A DNA stretch of 64,000 nt from Megalobrama amblycephala (lineage: Eukaryota > Chordata > Actinopteri > Cypriniformes > Xenocyprididae). Location of the stretch: the NCBI RefSeq assembly GCF_018812025.1, contig NC_063054.1:30307806-30371805 (forward strand), written 5' to 3'. The position numbers were made by a program, and so were the translations under genes. Each line of letters opens with the position of its first letter. Positions within the stretch are counted from its first letter, which is position 1. A model generated the notes under the pieces. That model was not told the origin of the DNA and searched no databases. It worked only from the letters and a program-made list of their open reading frames with translations. This document shows positions 37,001 to 51,800 of the stretch, in pieces.

Positions 37001-39802
37001 CATGTTGTACTATGTGCGTCTGGGAAGGAACATCGGAAAACAAAGACGAATATTCCTGAATTAACTTAGCCAATTCCAAATGTTTTTCAGTTGAAAGATG
37101 ATCAAAAAGTGTTGGCAAATTGTTCAGTTTCTGAATTACTTAACCGAGGACACATCACGCAGTCTTCAGGTTCGATGGCTTCCTCATAATCCAAAGGCAA
37201 CTCATTCCTTGATGAGGCATGATCTACGGATAAAGCAACAGATTCTGTTTTATGAGGCGTTGCCCCTTCCTCCCGCACATAATAAGGTTTAAGAAAATTC
37301 ACATGACATAATTGTGTTTTAAGTCTTCTCTCTGGCATACCAATGACATAATGTTCATCAGATTCCCTCTTGTGACGACATAAGGACCGGCAAACTTAGA
37401 TTTAAATGGCGATGAAACAAGTGGTAACAAAGCCAGCACCTGGTCGCCAACACAAAAAGAACGATGTTCCGTTCTACGTTCATACAGACGTTTCATTTTT
37501 GACTGTGGCCATTTCAGATTTACCTTCGCCAATTTAACAGCTTCAAAAAGTCGTCTTTTAAAACCATCCACATATTCAGTCAAATTTTTCGGTGGTTCAG
37601 TAGATACCCAGCCCACTCGCAGAACAGCCAACGGCCCACGAACCGTATGCCCAAAAATAAGTTCATTTGGGCTAAATCCAGTACTCTCCTGAGTCACTTC
37701 TCTCGCCGCTAACATAAGCCAAGGTAAGCCCTCCTCCCAGTCTCGATCCAATTCCATACAATAAGCACATAGTAAGGACTTCAATGACTGATAAAAGCGT
37801 TCTAAGGCACCCTGACTTTGAGGATGATATGGAGTGGATATATTATGCTTAATATTTAGCTGATGCAAAACCTCCTCAAACATACCAGAAGTGAAATTAG
37901 TACCCTGATCTGATTGTATAATTTTAGGTATTCCAAAAACCGACATGAATTGAGACAACGCTTTAATCACAGACTTTGTCGTGATTGACCGTAACTCAAA
38001 GGCAGCCGGATAGCGTGTAACTTGACATATAATGGTCAGCAAATATTCATTGCCAGATTTAGAATGAGGCAAGGGTCCGACACAATCTACAATTATATGG
38101 TTAAATGGTTCAGACACAGCAGGAATCAGCTGCAAAGGAATCAGCTTTGGATTTTGATTAGGCTTACCTGACATCTGGCATGTATGACACATGTATGACA
38201 TCGCGTTTTAGTCGAGGCCAAAAAAAAAATACGCATAACATGATCATAAGTCTTTTTCACTCCAAGATGCCCCGATAAGTCGTCATGAGCGAGTTTCAAC
38301 ACCATTGAACGAAAAGGCGTTGGAATTACTACTTGTACAACTTGTGAGCTGCCATTCCTATGCAACAACCTAAAACATCTTTGACATTTGCTGTGTTGCT
38401 TTCATGGATTACTCATTTGCAGAACATGAGACACAAGCTGGCAGTCATACGTGATGTAGTGAGTGTAAAGGTGACACATGACTAAGTTGTCCTTGATATC
38501 AAAACATCACATGTTAGTGCTACTCTTGTTGCTGTCTTCAAGTTCTGCGCGTGATCTACTTTTGTTTTAAATATATTTTTGAGCAGATTCTTAAAAGACA
38601 ATCTATGCATGGCATACATGGAAAACATCACAACCTGCTGGTTTTCTTTTTTTTTATTTTCTTTTTTTTTTTTACAACCATAGAAATAAATGAAGAAAAA
38701 GTATGCAAATAATCAGAACACACTTATCCCTACCCATCCCAAATTATCCCACAAAACTAAGGTAAAGGGGAGAGGGAAAAAAAATTGAAATCAAATATCC
38801 AATGGAGGTACAGTTTCAACAAAGGAAAGAACAGTGTTCCACATTTTATAAAATGAGTTAAGAGTCTCTAATGGAGTATTTATTTTTTTCCAGGTGTAGA
38901 AAGGACATTAAGTCTTGCAACCAAGAAAAGTTAGGAGGAGGACATGAGGATTTCCAATGTAACAATATTTGTCTTCTGGCTACCAGTTAAGCAAAAGCAA
39001 TAATATCAGCATGACGTTTGTTGTACAAGCCATCAGCAGGGGGTACTCCAAAAATTGCAGTTATTGGGCAGGGTTTCACAGAAACATTAAGAGCCTTTGA
39101 CAATGTAGCAAAAAAAGAAGACCAGAATGTATACAATTTAGGACATGTATAAAATATGAGTATGATCTGCTGGGGATAGCGAACATCTATTGCACCTATC
39201 ATCTTCAGGTAAAGAAAGTTTCTTCAGTTGTGCCTTGGTGAAATGAATTCTGTGAACAACTTTGAACTGAATAAGATTCAAACAAGCACAAAATACAGAC
39301 AGCGAATTTTAGCTAGAGCATTATTCCACAACTCTTCGCCAAGTTCCAGTCCTAGCTCCCTCTCCCAGGTTTCCTTGAGTGCAAAAAGAGGAGGGAGCTG
39401 TGAAGAGCGTAACAGCCCATAAATTGAGGCAATATGGCTGTGAGATTTCAAAAGTGACGTAACTTCAATTAAAGTTTCCTTTGGCTGGTGAGGGAAGATA
39501 GCAAAATGTGCTTTAGCAAAGTCATGTAATTGAAAATGGCGAAATAAATTGTATTTGGAGTTTGAATCTACTCAGCAAATCATTGAATGTCACAAATGTG
39601 TGATCGTAAAACAAATTGTGAAACGATATGAAACGCTTTGGTATTAGGAAGAGCGAGACCCCCTTCTTGTTTGGTTCTTTGAAGAGTTGACTTGTGTGCA
39701 CGTGGAGACTTACCAGCCCAAATATACGAGGATATAGTGGCATCAAGTGATTTAAAAAATAAATAAATAAAAAATTTGTGGAGAAAAATGGGAACAGTCT
39801 GA

Positions 39803-39879
<77 letters not shown>

Positions 39880-42800
39880 GTATTTGTGGAAGGATATTCA
39901 TTTTAATCGATTCAGTTCTACCTACTAATGATAGTGGAAGACTGCTCCACTGTTCCAAAGATCTACTTTAATGCGGTCCATTAATTTTGTAAAATTTTCT
40001 TTGTGCAATGACTTCAGTGAGTTTGAAATATGAATCCCTAAGTAATGGAAGCCTGAAGACATGCGAAAAGGGAGCATAGCTGGAGGAATCTGTTTTGCCA
40101 ATTCATTTATAGGAAAACTCACTTTTAGCAAAGTCCAGCTTATATCCTGAATTCTGAAGAGCCAAACTCATTCAATAGATGCATTATCTATGCAGTTAAG
40201 AGGGTCTAAAACATATAACAGGAGAACATCTGCATATAATGAGGCACAATGTTCTCTTCCTCCTCTGTGAATACCTGAAAATACTGAAGATGATTTTAAT
40301 GTTATAGAGAAAAGCTCTATAGCCAAAGCTAAAAAGGAGAGGAGAAAGGGGGCAACCCTGATGGGTGCCACGAGAAAGAGTGAAATAAGGGGACATTATG
40401 GATTTTTTTTTTGTTTTGTTTTTTTCCACACAAGCTGAGGGAGTGGAATACAGTAAACGAACCCATGAGATTAGATCCGAAACCAAATTTTTGTAAAGCC
40501 ACAAACAAATAATCCCACTCCACCCAGTCAAAAGCCATTTCCATGTCTAGCGAGATGACCATTTCTGGGCTTGATGACCTGGATGGAGTAAGGGCTACAT
40601 TCTGAAGTCTACGTATATTGGATGACAACTGACGACCCAGTATGAAGCCAGTTTGATCATCTGATATAATGGATGGAAGATGAGCCTCTAACCGTTTGGC
40701 CAGCTAGTAATTTAACAGCAGCATTAATTAGGCTAACAGGTCTGTTGCTGCCACAAATTTGAGCATCTTTGTCTTTTTTTTATATTAAGGAAATCAAAGC
40801 TTGGTTTAAGGATGACGATAAAAAGCCTTGATCTAAGGAATGATTGTATAACTAATAATTAGGGGGATAACTGAGTGAAACTTGTTTTAAAAATCCGCAG
40901 GGAAGCTGTCAGGGCCAGGAGCTTTGTTGTTTTTCATAGTTAAGATGCAGGAGGCTATCTCCTCCAAGCTAAGAGGCTCATCTAAGCTACTGGCTATATC
41001 TGGGCTTATCTTGGGTATTTCTAATTGAGAAAAGAAAGACTGAATATCAGCCATGTCCAAGCAGACCTCTGACTTGTAAAGATTAGAATAAAAAGAACTA
41101 AACTCTTTTTAACCGATTTATTTTAACCAAATCTGTAATAAGGTTATTTGAGGAATCATACACCTGTGAGATTAAAGGGATAGTTCACCCAAAAATTAAA
41201 ATTTGATGTTTATCTGCTTACCCCCCAGGGCATCCAAAATGTACGTGACTTTTTTTCTTCAGTAGAACACAAATGATGATTTTTAACTGCAACCGCTGCA
41301 GTCTGTCAGTCAAATAATAGGAGTGAATGGGAACTTCTTTTATAAGAGTAAATAAAACTTGCTTAGACAAATCCAAATTAAACCCTGCGGCTCGTGACGA
41401 CACATTGATGTGCTAAGACACGAAACAATCGGTTTGTGCGAGAAACCGAACAGTATTTATACCATTTTTACCTCTAATACACCACTATGTCCAACTACGT
41501 TCAGCACTCGCTTAGTGAGGTCTGATCGCGCTCTGACAGCGGAAGTGATGTCTCACGCTTATACTTCAATGAGTGCGAGATATTACTGCCATTGTCAGAG
41601 CGTGAACTATCCCTTTAACTGGGAAGCAGTTTGATGTCTGAGCTAAGATGCTAGAAGACGGCCAGCTCTATCTCCATGCTCATAGGTTGCTCTTGTGCGT
41701 TTTATCAGAAACTCTGCTTTGTTTGTTGTCAGCAACAAATTAGCATCTGGTTTAAGAAATGCTTTTTTGGGTGGTAAATAATGGTGCAAATACCAGTAAA
41801 TTGTCTAGTACAAACCTTGGTAAATCACCTTGCATGATTCATTTAAACACTCCCCATAAATTGAGTCTGAAAGGGAAACTCTTACAAATGCATATGCAGT
41901 AAGGTCAGCCACTAAAATAACTGTCCCCATGCCTTTTCAGCGCTAATGTCTTTAGTAAATCGTGATAGTAGATTTTTTTTTTTTTTTTAATGCCAAAAGA
42001 GGGTTTGCTTAGCGCAAGCTGTTAATAAATCTGGCCCTAAGTTGGTAGAAGTCAAAAAAATTGCAGTAATAAGTAAAATTAAGGTAACAAACTCAAAGAT
42101 TAAGTTAATAGAACTTTACATTTTGATTTTGTTCTATACAAACATGTTAATTGCAATTTAAATTAACTATTGACTGAGCTAACATAGACAATTTGATTGC
42201 ATTATCATCATATTAACACAGCTGTGGCCAAAAGTATTGGCAGTGTCAAATTTTGTGTTTCACAAAGTTTGCTGCTTCAGTTATTGTGGTGTTGGTTAAC
42301 ATTGTTTCTAGATTGTGCAGAGTGATCAGATTCATTTTAAATAATTGCAAAAAGTTTAGTTGGCCCCCCCAAAAAAAAAAACTTTATCAAAACTTTATCG
42401 GGCAAAAAATGACCAGCTAAAATAATTTCAATAATCGTATCAGCAAATGGGAAAGTATGAACAACTACAGGTAAAATCAGTCTATTAGGATTATAAGAGC
42501 TGCAAATTGTTTTAAAAAGAGGGAAGAAGTGCTTCCAATCATTGTGTTCTTGTGTTAGCAATGGTTACCTCCAAAGGAAGGCATGCAGCCATCTTCACTT
42601 TGCATCAAAATGGCCTGACATGCAAGGAAATTGTTGGAAAGAATATTCCGCCTGAAAGAACTATTTACCTTGTCATCAAGAACTTCGAGAGAGGTTCAGT
42701 TGCAGTGAAGAAGGCTTCAGGATGTCCCAGAGTGTCCAGCAAGCATCAGAACTGTCTCCTTCTTAGGAGTCAGTTACAGAATCGTGTCCTCGCCATTGCA

Positions 42801-45800
42801 GAGCATCTGCACGCACAGTAAGGCAAAAACTTTTGGACAACGGCCTGGTGTCAAGAATGGCAGAAAAGAGGCCACTTCTCTCCAAGAAAAACATCAAGGA
42901 AAGACTGAGATTCTGCAGGAAGGATTGAACAGCACAAGATGCTACCATGAGTCCTGTGTCGTGCCAACAGTGAAGCATCCTGGGAGCATTCATTTGTGTG
43001 GTCGCTTTTTATGCAAGGGAGTGGGCTCTCTCAAAATTCTGGCCAAAAACACTGCCATGAATAAAGAATGGTATCACAACGCCCTGTTAAGAACAACTTC
43101 TCCCAATGATCCAGCAGCAGTTTGGTGATGATTTGTGCATTTTTCAGCATGATGGCGCACCATGTTACAAGGCAAGAGTGATAACGAAGTGGCTCAGAGA
43201 TCAATACATTGAAATTTTGGATCCATGGCCAGGCAACTCCCTGGATCTTAATTCCATAGAGAGAACCTGTGGTCAATCTTAGAAAGCAAGTGGACAAGCA
43301 GAGGTCCACAAATTTTAAACAACAACACTAACAAAGCAAGAATGGATCGCCATCTGTCAGGATTTGGCCCAGAAGTTGATATCCAGCATGCCAAAGTGAA
43401 TTGCCGATATTAAGAAGGGTCAACACTGTAAATATTGACTCTTTGCAAATATTGAATGTTTTTACCAATAAAAGCCTTTAAAACTTATGAAATGCTAATC
43501 GTTTTCCAGTATACCATAGAAATGTGAAAAAAAATCTATAAATACTGAAGCAGTAAACTTAACACAATTTGTCAATCTGACAATACTTTTGACCACAGTT
43601 TGTTCTATTGCATGTACATAGTTAAGCTAGGAATACACTACACGACTGTGTATGTGTTCCCTGTCAAACATCATTCATCCTTATTTTTGTAATTTTGTCA
43701 AACACCATCTTTTTGAATGTTTCTTTTGCATTATTTCATAAGTTAACATTGCAAGTTAATTGTTTTTAGGCTAATCATTTTGTTCTGCAGATGGAAAAGT
43801 GAAACTGCATTCTGTAAAAATTCAGAATAAGCAGTGATTTCTCTTTTTGAAAATAACATTTAAGTAGCTATCCTTTTAGTCTAATAAAAGTTAGACAGAA
43901 AAAAATTTAATGGTACCTTATATAGGCTAGATACTGCACTTGTTTCTGAATATGTTCATTTTAGTCTAACAAATAAAAAAACCGTGGCATTTGTAAATAA
44001 AATCATTTTAAATGTACACTTTATATCTAATATATTTGAGGAAATATGATGAGGAAAATATAGTTCCTTGAATATCTCTACATCAATTGAAGTCATGCTT
44101 TCAGAGTTTCCAGTGTTGTCAGTCCCATTAAATAGTTTTGGGAGTGTAGTACATTTATTGTACACTGATAAAATGACAATTAAAATATACAAATATCATT
44201 TTAACTGACTTCTGTTTCAGAATAAATAAAGCAGTATTTTATTATGTTATGAGTTTTTGCTCAGAAGGAACCAATTCGTTTTCAATTTCTGACTTGAGTA
44301 TAACCGTCTACAATATTGCTTGATTATAGGTTAAAAAAAAACAGCACCAGAAATGTTGTAATTAAAAAAATTCATCAGGAAATGCTTAATGAAATGTCTA
44401 CTGAGGCGATAAAAGCAAAAAGAAAGAGTGAAAGAGAAACAACTTTTATTATTATTCAAATGTTTCATAATTAAAACCACCAGTGTGGTCGGCAGGGTTT
44501 TTCTATTTTATCTCGCACAGTTGAGTTTAGCAGAATTTCCCGTTGTCACTCACCAATCGGTAAGTGTGTTGTGACTGACTTAGTCATTAGGTTTGTGCTC
44601 CTCTCTGACTGTCAAAAAGACTAAAATCTGCTCTAGTCAGTGGAAGTCTTTGTGTGTTGAGTTCAGTCTTAGAATTTTTCAGCTATGTCAGCTATGTTTC
44701 CAGCTTTAATCAACATGCAGCATATAAAGTCTTATGGTTTTGTAGCCAATTCTCAACTTAACTATATGCTCTACTCTTAACCACAATGCAAAACTGCAAC
44801 ATAACACATTAAACACCAACACATCTCTCCCTCTGTTATTCTTGTGCAAAAACACACAAAACACACTTAATTTCAACATTTATTCTCCTTATGTACAGTC
44901 TAAAGCATGCTGGGAACTAGAAATCTGCTGTAACTCATTCAGTTTGTCTTAATCTTAATCAGTTGAGTTCACATAACTTTTTTTTTTTTTTTTTTCTGTC
45001 CAGTATACTAAACTTTCAGTAATATTTGAGTGAGATTAACTAATTTCATTTAGTTAATTTCACTTCAGTTTTACAGTGTGCCAGAAATTGCAATTACTGC
45101 ATGGTTATATAATGTGTAATAGCAGAAAGAATTGGATGAAAATGAAAATACAGTAAACTGTATGAAATGAACCAACATGTTCTCCAACCAGTATGCCTAT
45201 ATAGGTTGTTTGTCACTTCCCTGAAATACGACCCATAGGAGCGTTTAATAAAGTTGCACCACTGATTGGTAACGACAGTCATATGTCATTTCATGACAAC
45301 AGACATAACACGACACTGTCATTATTTTTACGCCAGCTAGAGGGTGCATGACTTTAAAACATAAATATAGGTCATAATAAGGTGCTTGAAAAATGACCTA
45401 TATGGTCGTTTTTTTTGTTTGTTTGTTTGTTTTTTTTTTTTTGTTTTTTTGGAGGACAGTTTGAAATAAACCCTAGTATAAAAAGAAGTATCTACCATAA
45501 CATAAAATCAAGACATGACCAAGTCGTCTTCACTAGATGCAGACTGGGTCACTCAAATTTACCCATTGGTTTTTATTAATAGGCAAAGTTCCTTCTTTAT
45601 CTCTCTCATGTCAAGTCTGACTGTTAAACATATTCTGTTGGATTGTAATTATGATGCTGCTAGAAAACGCTTTTATTCAGAAACATGTTTGCAGGGAATA
45701 TTTTATGGATTATGGTATTGACCATTGTGTTTGCTATGTAAATAGCCATGATGCTAACATGGTGTAAAAAAAAAAACTTAATAAACAAGCAATATAATGT

Positions 45801-48800
45801 GTAATCCGTTTTTAGTTGTGAAAAAGTTGAATTTATGTATTCATTCCATGTTATGAAGTTGTTTATACTGATTTTGGATTTTGGTCACACTGCCCACCCT
45901 TACTGATACAGTTTTGTAGTAATTTTACAAAGTTGATTTCAAGTAATATAACAAGTTTTGAGAAAATCATTTCATGATGACTAGTGCCTTAAAGGTCTTT
46001 AAATGAAAATGTTGGACTAATGATGATTATCTTTCTCTGTGTCTCTATCTAACTAGCAGTCTAGCCTTTTACGCAAATATTTTAACAGCTGCATATTATA
46101 AGTGAATAATATGTGAACTGGCACAATATTGTTTTTGGAGTTTATTTTACCCAGGTCCCATGTGTGATAACGTTTGAAAAGCTGATGCAAACCTGACCTT
46201 GCTTACCCACAGAGATGGTGTGAATTAGGTTGTTGACTGTATTTGTCAGCTGCTGCTGCTGCTGCTTCATGGCTGAATTATCAGAGGAGGTGCGGAGCAG
46301 TTGTTGCTCCATCTCTTTTATGATGCTAGTCTGCTTCTCCACCAGCTTCTTGAGCTGTTCCTTCTCCACTTTCAAGTTTTCTAGCTCAGTATTTCTGTTA
46401 CCTTCAATGTCCTCCACTCGTTTTTCCAGAAAACTAAGAGGAACCAGAAGAACAAGCTTTGAAAAACACTGTTTTCATCAAGAGGTTTTTAAACTCTTTG
46501 AAAGGAGTCAGTAGCAATATGAATTTAAGTTTGTAAAAATGTTTGTAACTTGAATAGATCTTCCTCCAGAATTTGGAGGGGCAAAGTGTGGTGTCTTTCT
46601 AAACAGCTCAGTTACTATTATATTAATATTATTTATTACCTGTTCTTTTCATTCAGCTTGTGGATTTCATTTATCTGCTGCAGAATTTTATTTTCCAGTT
46701 TGCTGGTTGAAATGGAGTTCTCAAGAAGCTGACGTTCAAGTCGAGTTGTTTGGTTAATTACCTAAAGATGAAAATAGACATTGTGTTTCCAACAGAAAGC
46801 ATCTTAGATGAGACTCTGCAAACCATGAGTATTTCCATATTCTCTTTATGTCAGTGAATCAAATTCTTTCCTCTGAAGGTGTTTTCTAGTTTTTCAGTTG
46901 TTGTGGTCTTCCATGTTTCATTAAATTAAGTATTCTTAAAGCACCCATAAAAATATTTACAACAGAACTGAATCAACACTGAACTGACTTCAGCTGAACG
47001 ACAGCAATTCATTATTTTCCTGTTATTATCTGTCTTGTACAAAGCGCTATATAAATAAAGGTGACTTGACGAGGTGACTTGGCTTTAACATGTACATTGA
47101 ATTCTGACTTTTAACTATAAAACCATCTTCTCATCAGTTTAGTGGTTCTGGAATTGCTCTCAATGCTATTATGATTCGGAGGGTATCAATTCAATTATAA
47201 AATGATTCTCTATGTATCACAATGCATCTTTTCATCCAATTCTTTTATTATTAATAATTACTATATTAATAATCACAATATAGTTATTTTTATTTTTATC
47301 TTTTATAAAAATATTACTTTATCTTTTTAAAAATAAGAACAAATTAACAAAGTGCAAATAAGTAACAGTAGAGCAAATAAAATATGACAACAGCACTTGC
47401 AAAGTCTGGCCAGTTTAAACATTCAGGTCATTTTAAGCCATTCAAGTGCAAGAACATTTGAGAGAGAAGTCAGTTTGGTGTCTGATAGACTGATCATTTT
47501 CTGTGCACACAGTACCTAATTGATTTTTTTGCATCTTTGATTGAACAGGCATATACACACAAAACTGTAAAAATGCCTATCAAAAAGATTTTTGATCCAT
47601 CTTATTTACATTTTTTTTTACTTTCACACACAGCACAGAGAAACATCTTTCTAATAAACCGACCAAACTGCCTGTCTAGTGATAGACGAAACTGACAATG
47701 ATTTTATCTTTTTTAAACAAATGAAAGGCAATGTGGATAAACATTCACAGCCACGATGTACAGAACACTTTCAAAGATATAGAAGAAAATGAATAAAAAC
47801 ATTTTGGATCAATAAACTTTAAATAACTGCAGAAAGGCCACACTGCAGATATACATTTCATATGTCAGCAAATCAAATTACATCGGCTAAATTGTCTGTG
47901 CGAGCAAGATTTAACTCTACAGCGCAACATTGATGCACCAAATTAATTAATTTAATTTAAAAAAAATTATATATTTTTTATCAAACATTAATTTACAAAA
48001 TTGAATTAGAACAGAATATACCGTTCTAATAAATGAAAACAGCCTATTTAAAAAAATGAAATATGATCAAGTCAAACTGCAAAATGCCTGAAGTGCAGGG
48101 GAACATAGGCCTATATTCAAAACACAAGCCAGAAATAGTTAAATTAGGTAACCCAGAGTGATCAATAAATAAATTAAAATTATAATATATTATTAAAATA
48201 ACGAAAGCTAGAATTGTCAACTTGTCTTTTTAACTGAAGAGACAATAAACGCTAAACTGGAGTGGCAGTCTTTTTAGCTAAACATTAACAGAATCCAAAA
48301 ATCAAATTACAAGCGGCTGAAATAGTTTGAAATCACTTGTAGCTACCCTACCTGATTGAGAGACAAAAATCCAGTCTTTCACGCAATCTGCCTGTGTACG
48401 TTTGAGTCGTTTCAAATAGCGCGCTATAGTCAGCTCGTTGGCCGGCAGAAGCGGCAGCTGTGTTAGTCGTTGTTGAGTTCTAGGACATGAGCTGTTCGCA
48501 CAACTTGCATCATACGTTTTTTTGATCATCTTTTACCATTTCAAAGTGCATCCAATTGTACACTTTATCCCAGACATTGTTGTAGATTTAATCCCTGCCG
48601 TAAAGATGCTCATCTGCCGGTCACGGATCATAGAAGTGAAACTTAAATCGGTCACAGGTTGGATTTATTCACTCACATTAAAAATATTTAAAAGCTTCTT
48701 TCTTTTCACATTTTTATTTATAGTGTTAACATAATAGGCTGTATATTAACCTATTGGGAAATAACCGGTATGTCTATGTAAAATCAGATATTGAGCGCCC

Positions 48801-51800
48801 CCATATCTCGTCTCATAACACCCCTGCGACGATTCGACTGTGAGATTGGTAGTCGAATCAGGCTGCTTCTATCGAAGATTTGAATAGTCGACTATTCAGG
48901 GTCACCCCTAATATATATATATATATATATACATTCAGCAGCCCAATTAAATAGGCCTACCTGTCTGTCATTAATGTTAATCAAACAACAAAAGATGTTA
49001 AATAAATGTAGGCTAAGGGCCCTATTTTAACGATCTAAACGCAAAGTGTAAAGCGCACGGCGCAGGTGCACTCAGGGCGTGTCCAAATCCACTTTTGCTA
49101 TTTTAACGACGGAAAAACGGTCCGTGCGCCGGGGCGCATTTTTGAAATGGGTTGTCCCTATTCTCTTAATGAGTAATGGGCGTAACGTTCAATAAACCAA
49201 TCAGAGTGTCATCTCCCATTCCCTTTAAAAGCGAGATGCGCTCGCGCCATGGCGGATTGCTATTTACATGGCGGAATGTGTTGGCGGAAAAGCTCAACGC
49301 TTTTCAAACGAAGAAACCGATCTGCTCGTGCGCGAAGTTAAAGCGCGCAAGCAGATCATCTACGGGACAAGCAGGATATAACATTATATATATTATATAA
49401 TTATATATTATATAACATATAACATTATAAAATACACTGACTTATTAAACACACCGATTCAACTGAGGAGTTCAACGAGTGATGTTTTGCTGAAATTACC
49501 TGTTAAGTGGCCAGTCAATCTTTCAGTCGTCTGCGTTGGATGCAGGCTTTCAAATAGCTCCGCGCGATGAGTCAGTTAATATATATGTGTGTATTGGCAC
49601 GATTGTTCAATTAATTAGCCAATTTCGTTCATCATTATAAGTAGTAATAGGCTGAATTGAAAATAGGTAGCCTAATTCTAATACACGCAATGACTATTCA
49701 TCATTACATTTTTATATGTAGCCTACACAATAATATTCTTTTACACTGTAATCCTTTTGTTTTTAATATTTGGCATGTTTGTGTGATGCGCATCCCTGTG
49801 TGTAATAAGCAAAGTCAACGCGCACTGTGGACGCGCCCAGAGGCGCACTTTCTACCAACGCGCTCTAACAAAAAAAATATTGCGCCATTGACTTTAGACT
49901 TTAGACCAGGTTTGAGTTGGTCTATGGCGCAGTCTATTTTCAGCTCCTTAAAATAGCAATGCGCCGGCAATGCGCCTGAACACACCTCTTTTTTAGACCA
50001 GCACGCCCATGGGCGCACTAACTGGCGCAAATGCATTTACTAATTTAAGGACGTGGCGCTGAACGGGAAAACGCGAACGGCGCCTTGCGTCGCATTGCGC
50101 CGGGTGTATTATAGGGCCCTATATGTTAAATAAACCTACTGTATCTGAAAAAAGATTATTTTTAATGTACTATTGTTTTTGTAATTTGCTTCTTTGTTCT
50201 TTTATATAGCCTAACACAAATAACTTATACAATTTCTCATATTAGCCCATGCTCATATTGTCTACCTCTTGCCCACCTGTACATACCAGCTGATATACAA
50301 TGTAGTCTTGATTTGGGTGGTCAATCTGCATTTAAAAGTTTGAAAGGGTTTTAAATCTTCTAAATCAAGTAAAATGACTCAAAATAAAGTAATTTAAGCA
50401 TAACAAAGTCAACTTTAATCATATAAAATGTAATTTACCAACATCAAAATTGTGGCCAGTGAAAATGCTGAGTGGCTAGTAACTTTGGAAAACCACTAGC
50501 CACAGTGGCTGGTGAGCAAAAAAGTTAATGTCAAGCCCTGTATGTATGTATGTATGTATGTATGTGTATATATATATAATATATGTATATGTGTGTGTGT
50601 GTGTGTGTATATATGTAATTATATAATTATAAAGCATATATTAATCTTAATGTTCATTTCTTAATGTTTAATAACATTATCAAAAGAACTTATTCAATGG
50701 ACCTGAGATAAAACTAACAATGATCAGTTGAGTTTCTTAACTAAAATTAACAAAAAATACCTTCTGTTACAAATGTAGCTATTGCTCAATCTTAAAGTCC
50801 CTGTAAAGTCAATTCTGAGAATTGTTCCTAAACACCTTATAAATGTTACAAATGTATTGCTGAAACACATTACAAAGACTGTGAATTGTGTAGTGCTAAA
50901 TTGTGAAGTTAGAGTGTTAAACAGTTTTTCACCAAGTCTCTGTTCAGGATTTTTTGGGCGGAGCTAAAACGGAGGTCTGATGACACACTGGAGCGTGTGA
51001 CACACCGCCTCTAACACTATATAACTGTCGATGACACACCGAGCGTGGCGCCGCCCCTAACGCTACAGCTCATCCGCTCAATCTCGAGTTATAGTTATAC
51101 AGCCCTTTACACATTTAGCTAGTAATGCCTTAGTTACACAAATGCATATTACATGGTTGTTATAATATACAATACAGCTCGGTCTCCTTATTTAAATTTC
51201 CTAAAATGATATGAAGGGGTGGATTAATTTAGTGTCTAAAGTGATCGTTCTACACCGGATAGTTTTACACACTTTCATCAGACAGCTGGGATTCACTGAT
51301 AATCCGCTGTTTTTGGTGAATGGGACTGAACAGACCTTCCTACAGTCCCACCGACAACCGATGATATGATATGGAGCCGGACAGAGTCTCTCCTGTCCCG
51401 GCCTACATCCTCCCCTCTCACAATGCCATCATTTGTTGACTCGACAACAGTCGGCAGTACGTGCCCACCAATGAGTCTAAGTTGCCGTGTGTGCTTATGT
51501 TATAATCAGTAGGTAGTCCACAGTAAATTTGCACCCCTCTAACATGATTCTTTTTATATGCATCAGTATGTTTGACTCATTAGACTCAAGTCAGTTGAGA
51601 CTGCAGCTCTCGTGAGTGGGCGTGGTTCCCCAGCGTTTGAGAGCAGAGAGCGCTGCCTATTTTTTCGAGATTTTGATAACTTATTTCATATACTTGCAGA
51701 TTTTTTTTAATCATTCAAATTTGGCTGGGTGGTTAATAACACATTTTTCTGCGGTGTGACAAACTCAGAACACATACTTTAAAATGACTTTACAGGGACT

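Larger units (their letters stand above)
34383..38390 (-). mobile_element. Ty3/gypsy retrotransposon with integrase upstream of RT (Gmr1-like), 5'-truncated
   Basis: Minus-strand order, right to left: integrase (38380-37230), a linker, reverse transcriptase (37118-36560), RNase H (36509-36516 then 35230-34877), a purine-rich tract (34682-34690) and the 3' LTR (34681 to about 34383). In ordinary Ty3/gypsy elements integrase comes last. Integrase before RT is the Ty1/copia-like order known for the Gmr1 clade of deuterostome gypsy elements (first described from Atlantic cod). Gag, protease and the 5' LTR are absent, and the integrase begins abruptly near 38380. There are frameshifts and a deletion in RT, and a hAT sits inside RNase H. 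It lies in angpt2 intron 4 on the same strand as the gene. Confidence 0.82.
38791..41765 (-). pseudogene. L1 ORF2, reverse transcriptase and C-terminal region
   Basis: In order: [14 protein letters not shown] (upstream linker, ~41690), [20 protein letters not shown] (RT motif 1-2), [20 protein letters not shown] (motif A), a [10 protein letters not shown] block (motif B region, ~40345), [14 protein letters not shown] (catalytic box, ~40225), [11 protein letters not shown], the thumb region and a C-terminal segment with [10 protein letters not shown], ending at TGA 38791-38793. The catalytic box has YADV instead of YADD. Several frameshifts and stops are present. Confidence 0.8.
38640..41800 (-). 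mobile_element. L1-clade LINE, 5'-truncated
   Basis: Minus-strand ORF2 pieces run continuously from the linker upstream of RT to the C-terminus, then a short 3'UTR and an A-rich tail (T-rich at 38640-38675 on the plus strand). Domain text such as [14 protein letters not shown] and [20 protein letters not shown] belongs to fish L1/Tx1-type elements. No endonuclease or ORF1 is seen. A (TAA)n expansion and a TTAA MITE lie within it. Confidence 0.82.

Noticed and set aside
34383..38390. Possibility that the gypsy element is an endogenous retrovirus
   Set aside because: No envelope gene and no retroviral gag or protease is seen. The integrase-RT order and motif set fit a gypsy retrotransposon.
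42784..43128. 114-codon plus-strand ORF
   Set aside because: It is an out-of-frame reading through the decayed Tc1 transposase; the true frame is marked by the HDGAPC and PGNS motifs.
49657..50036. ORFs on both strands at the right end of the Harbinger element
   Set aside because: They overlap each other and the GCGCA-rich subterminal repeats; no domain.
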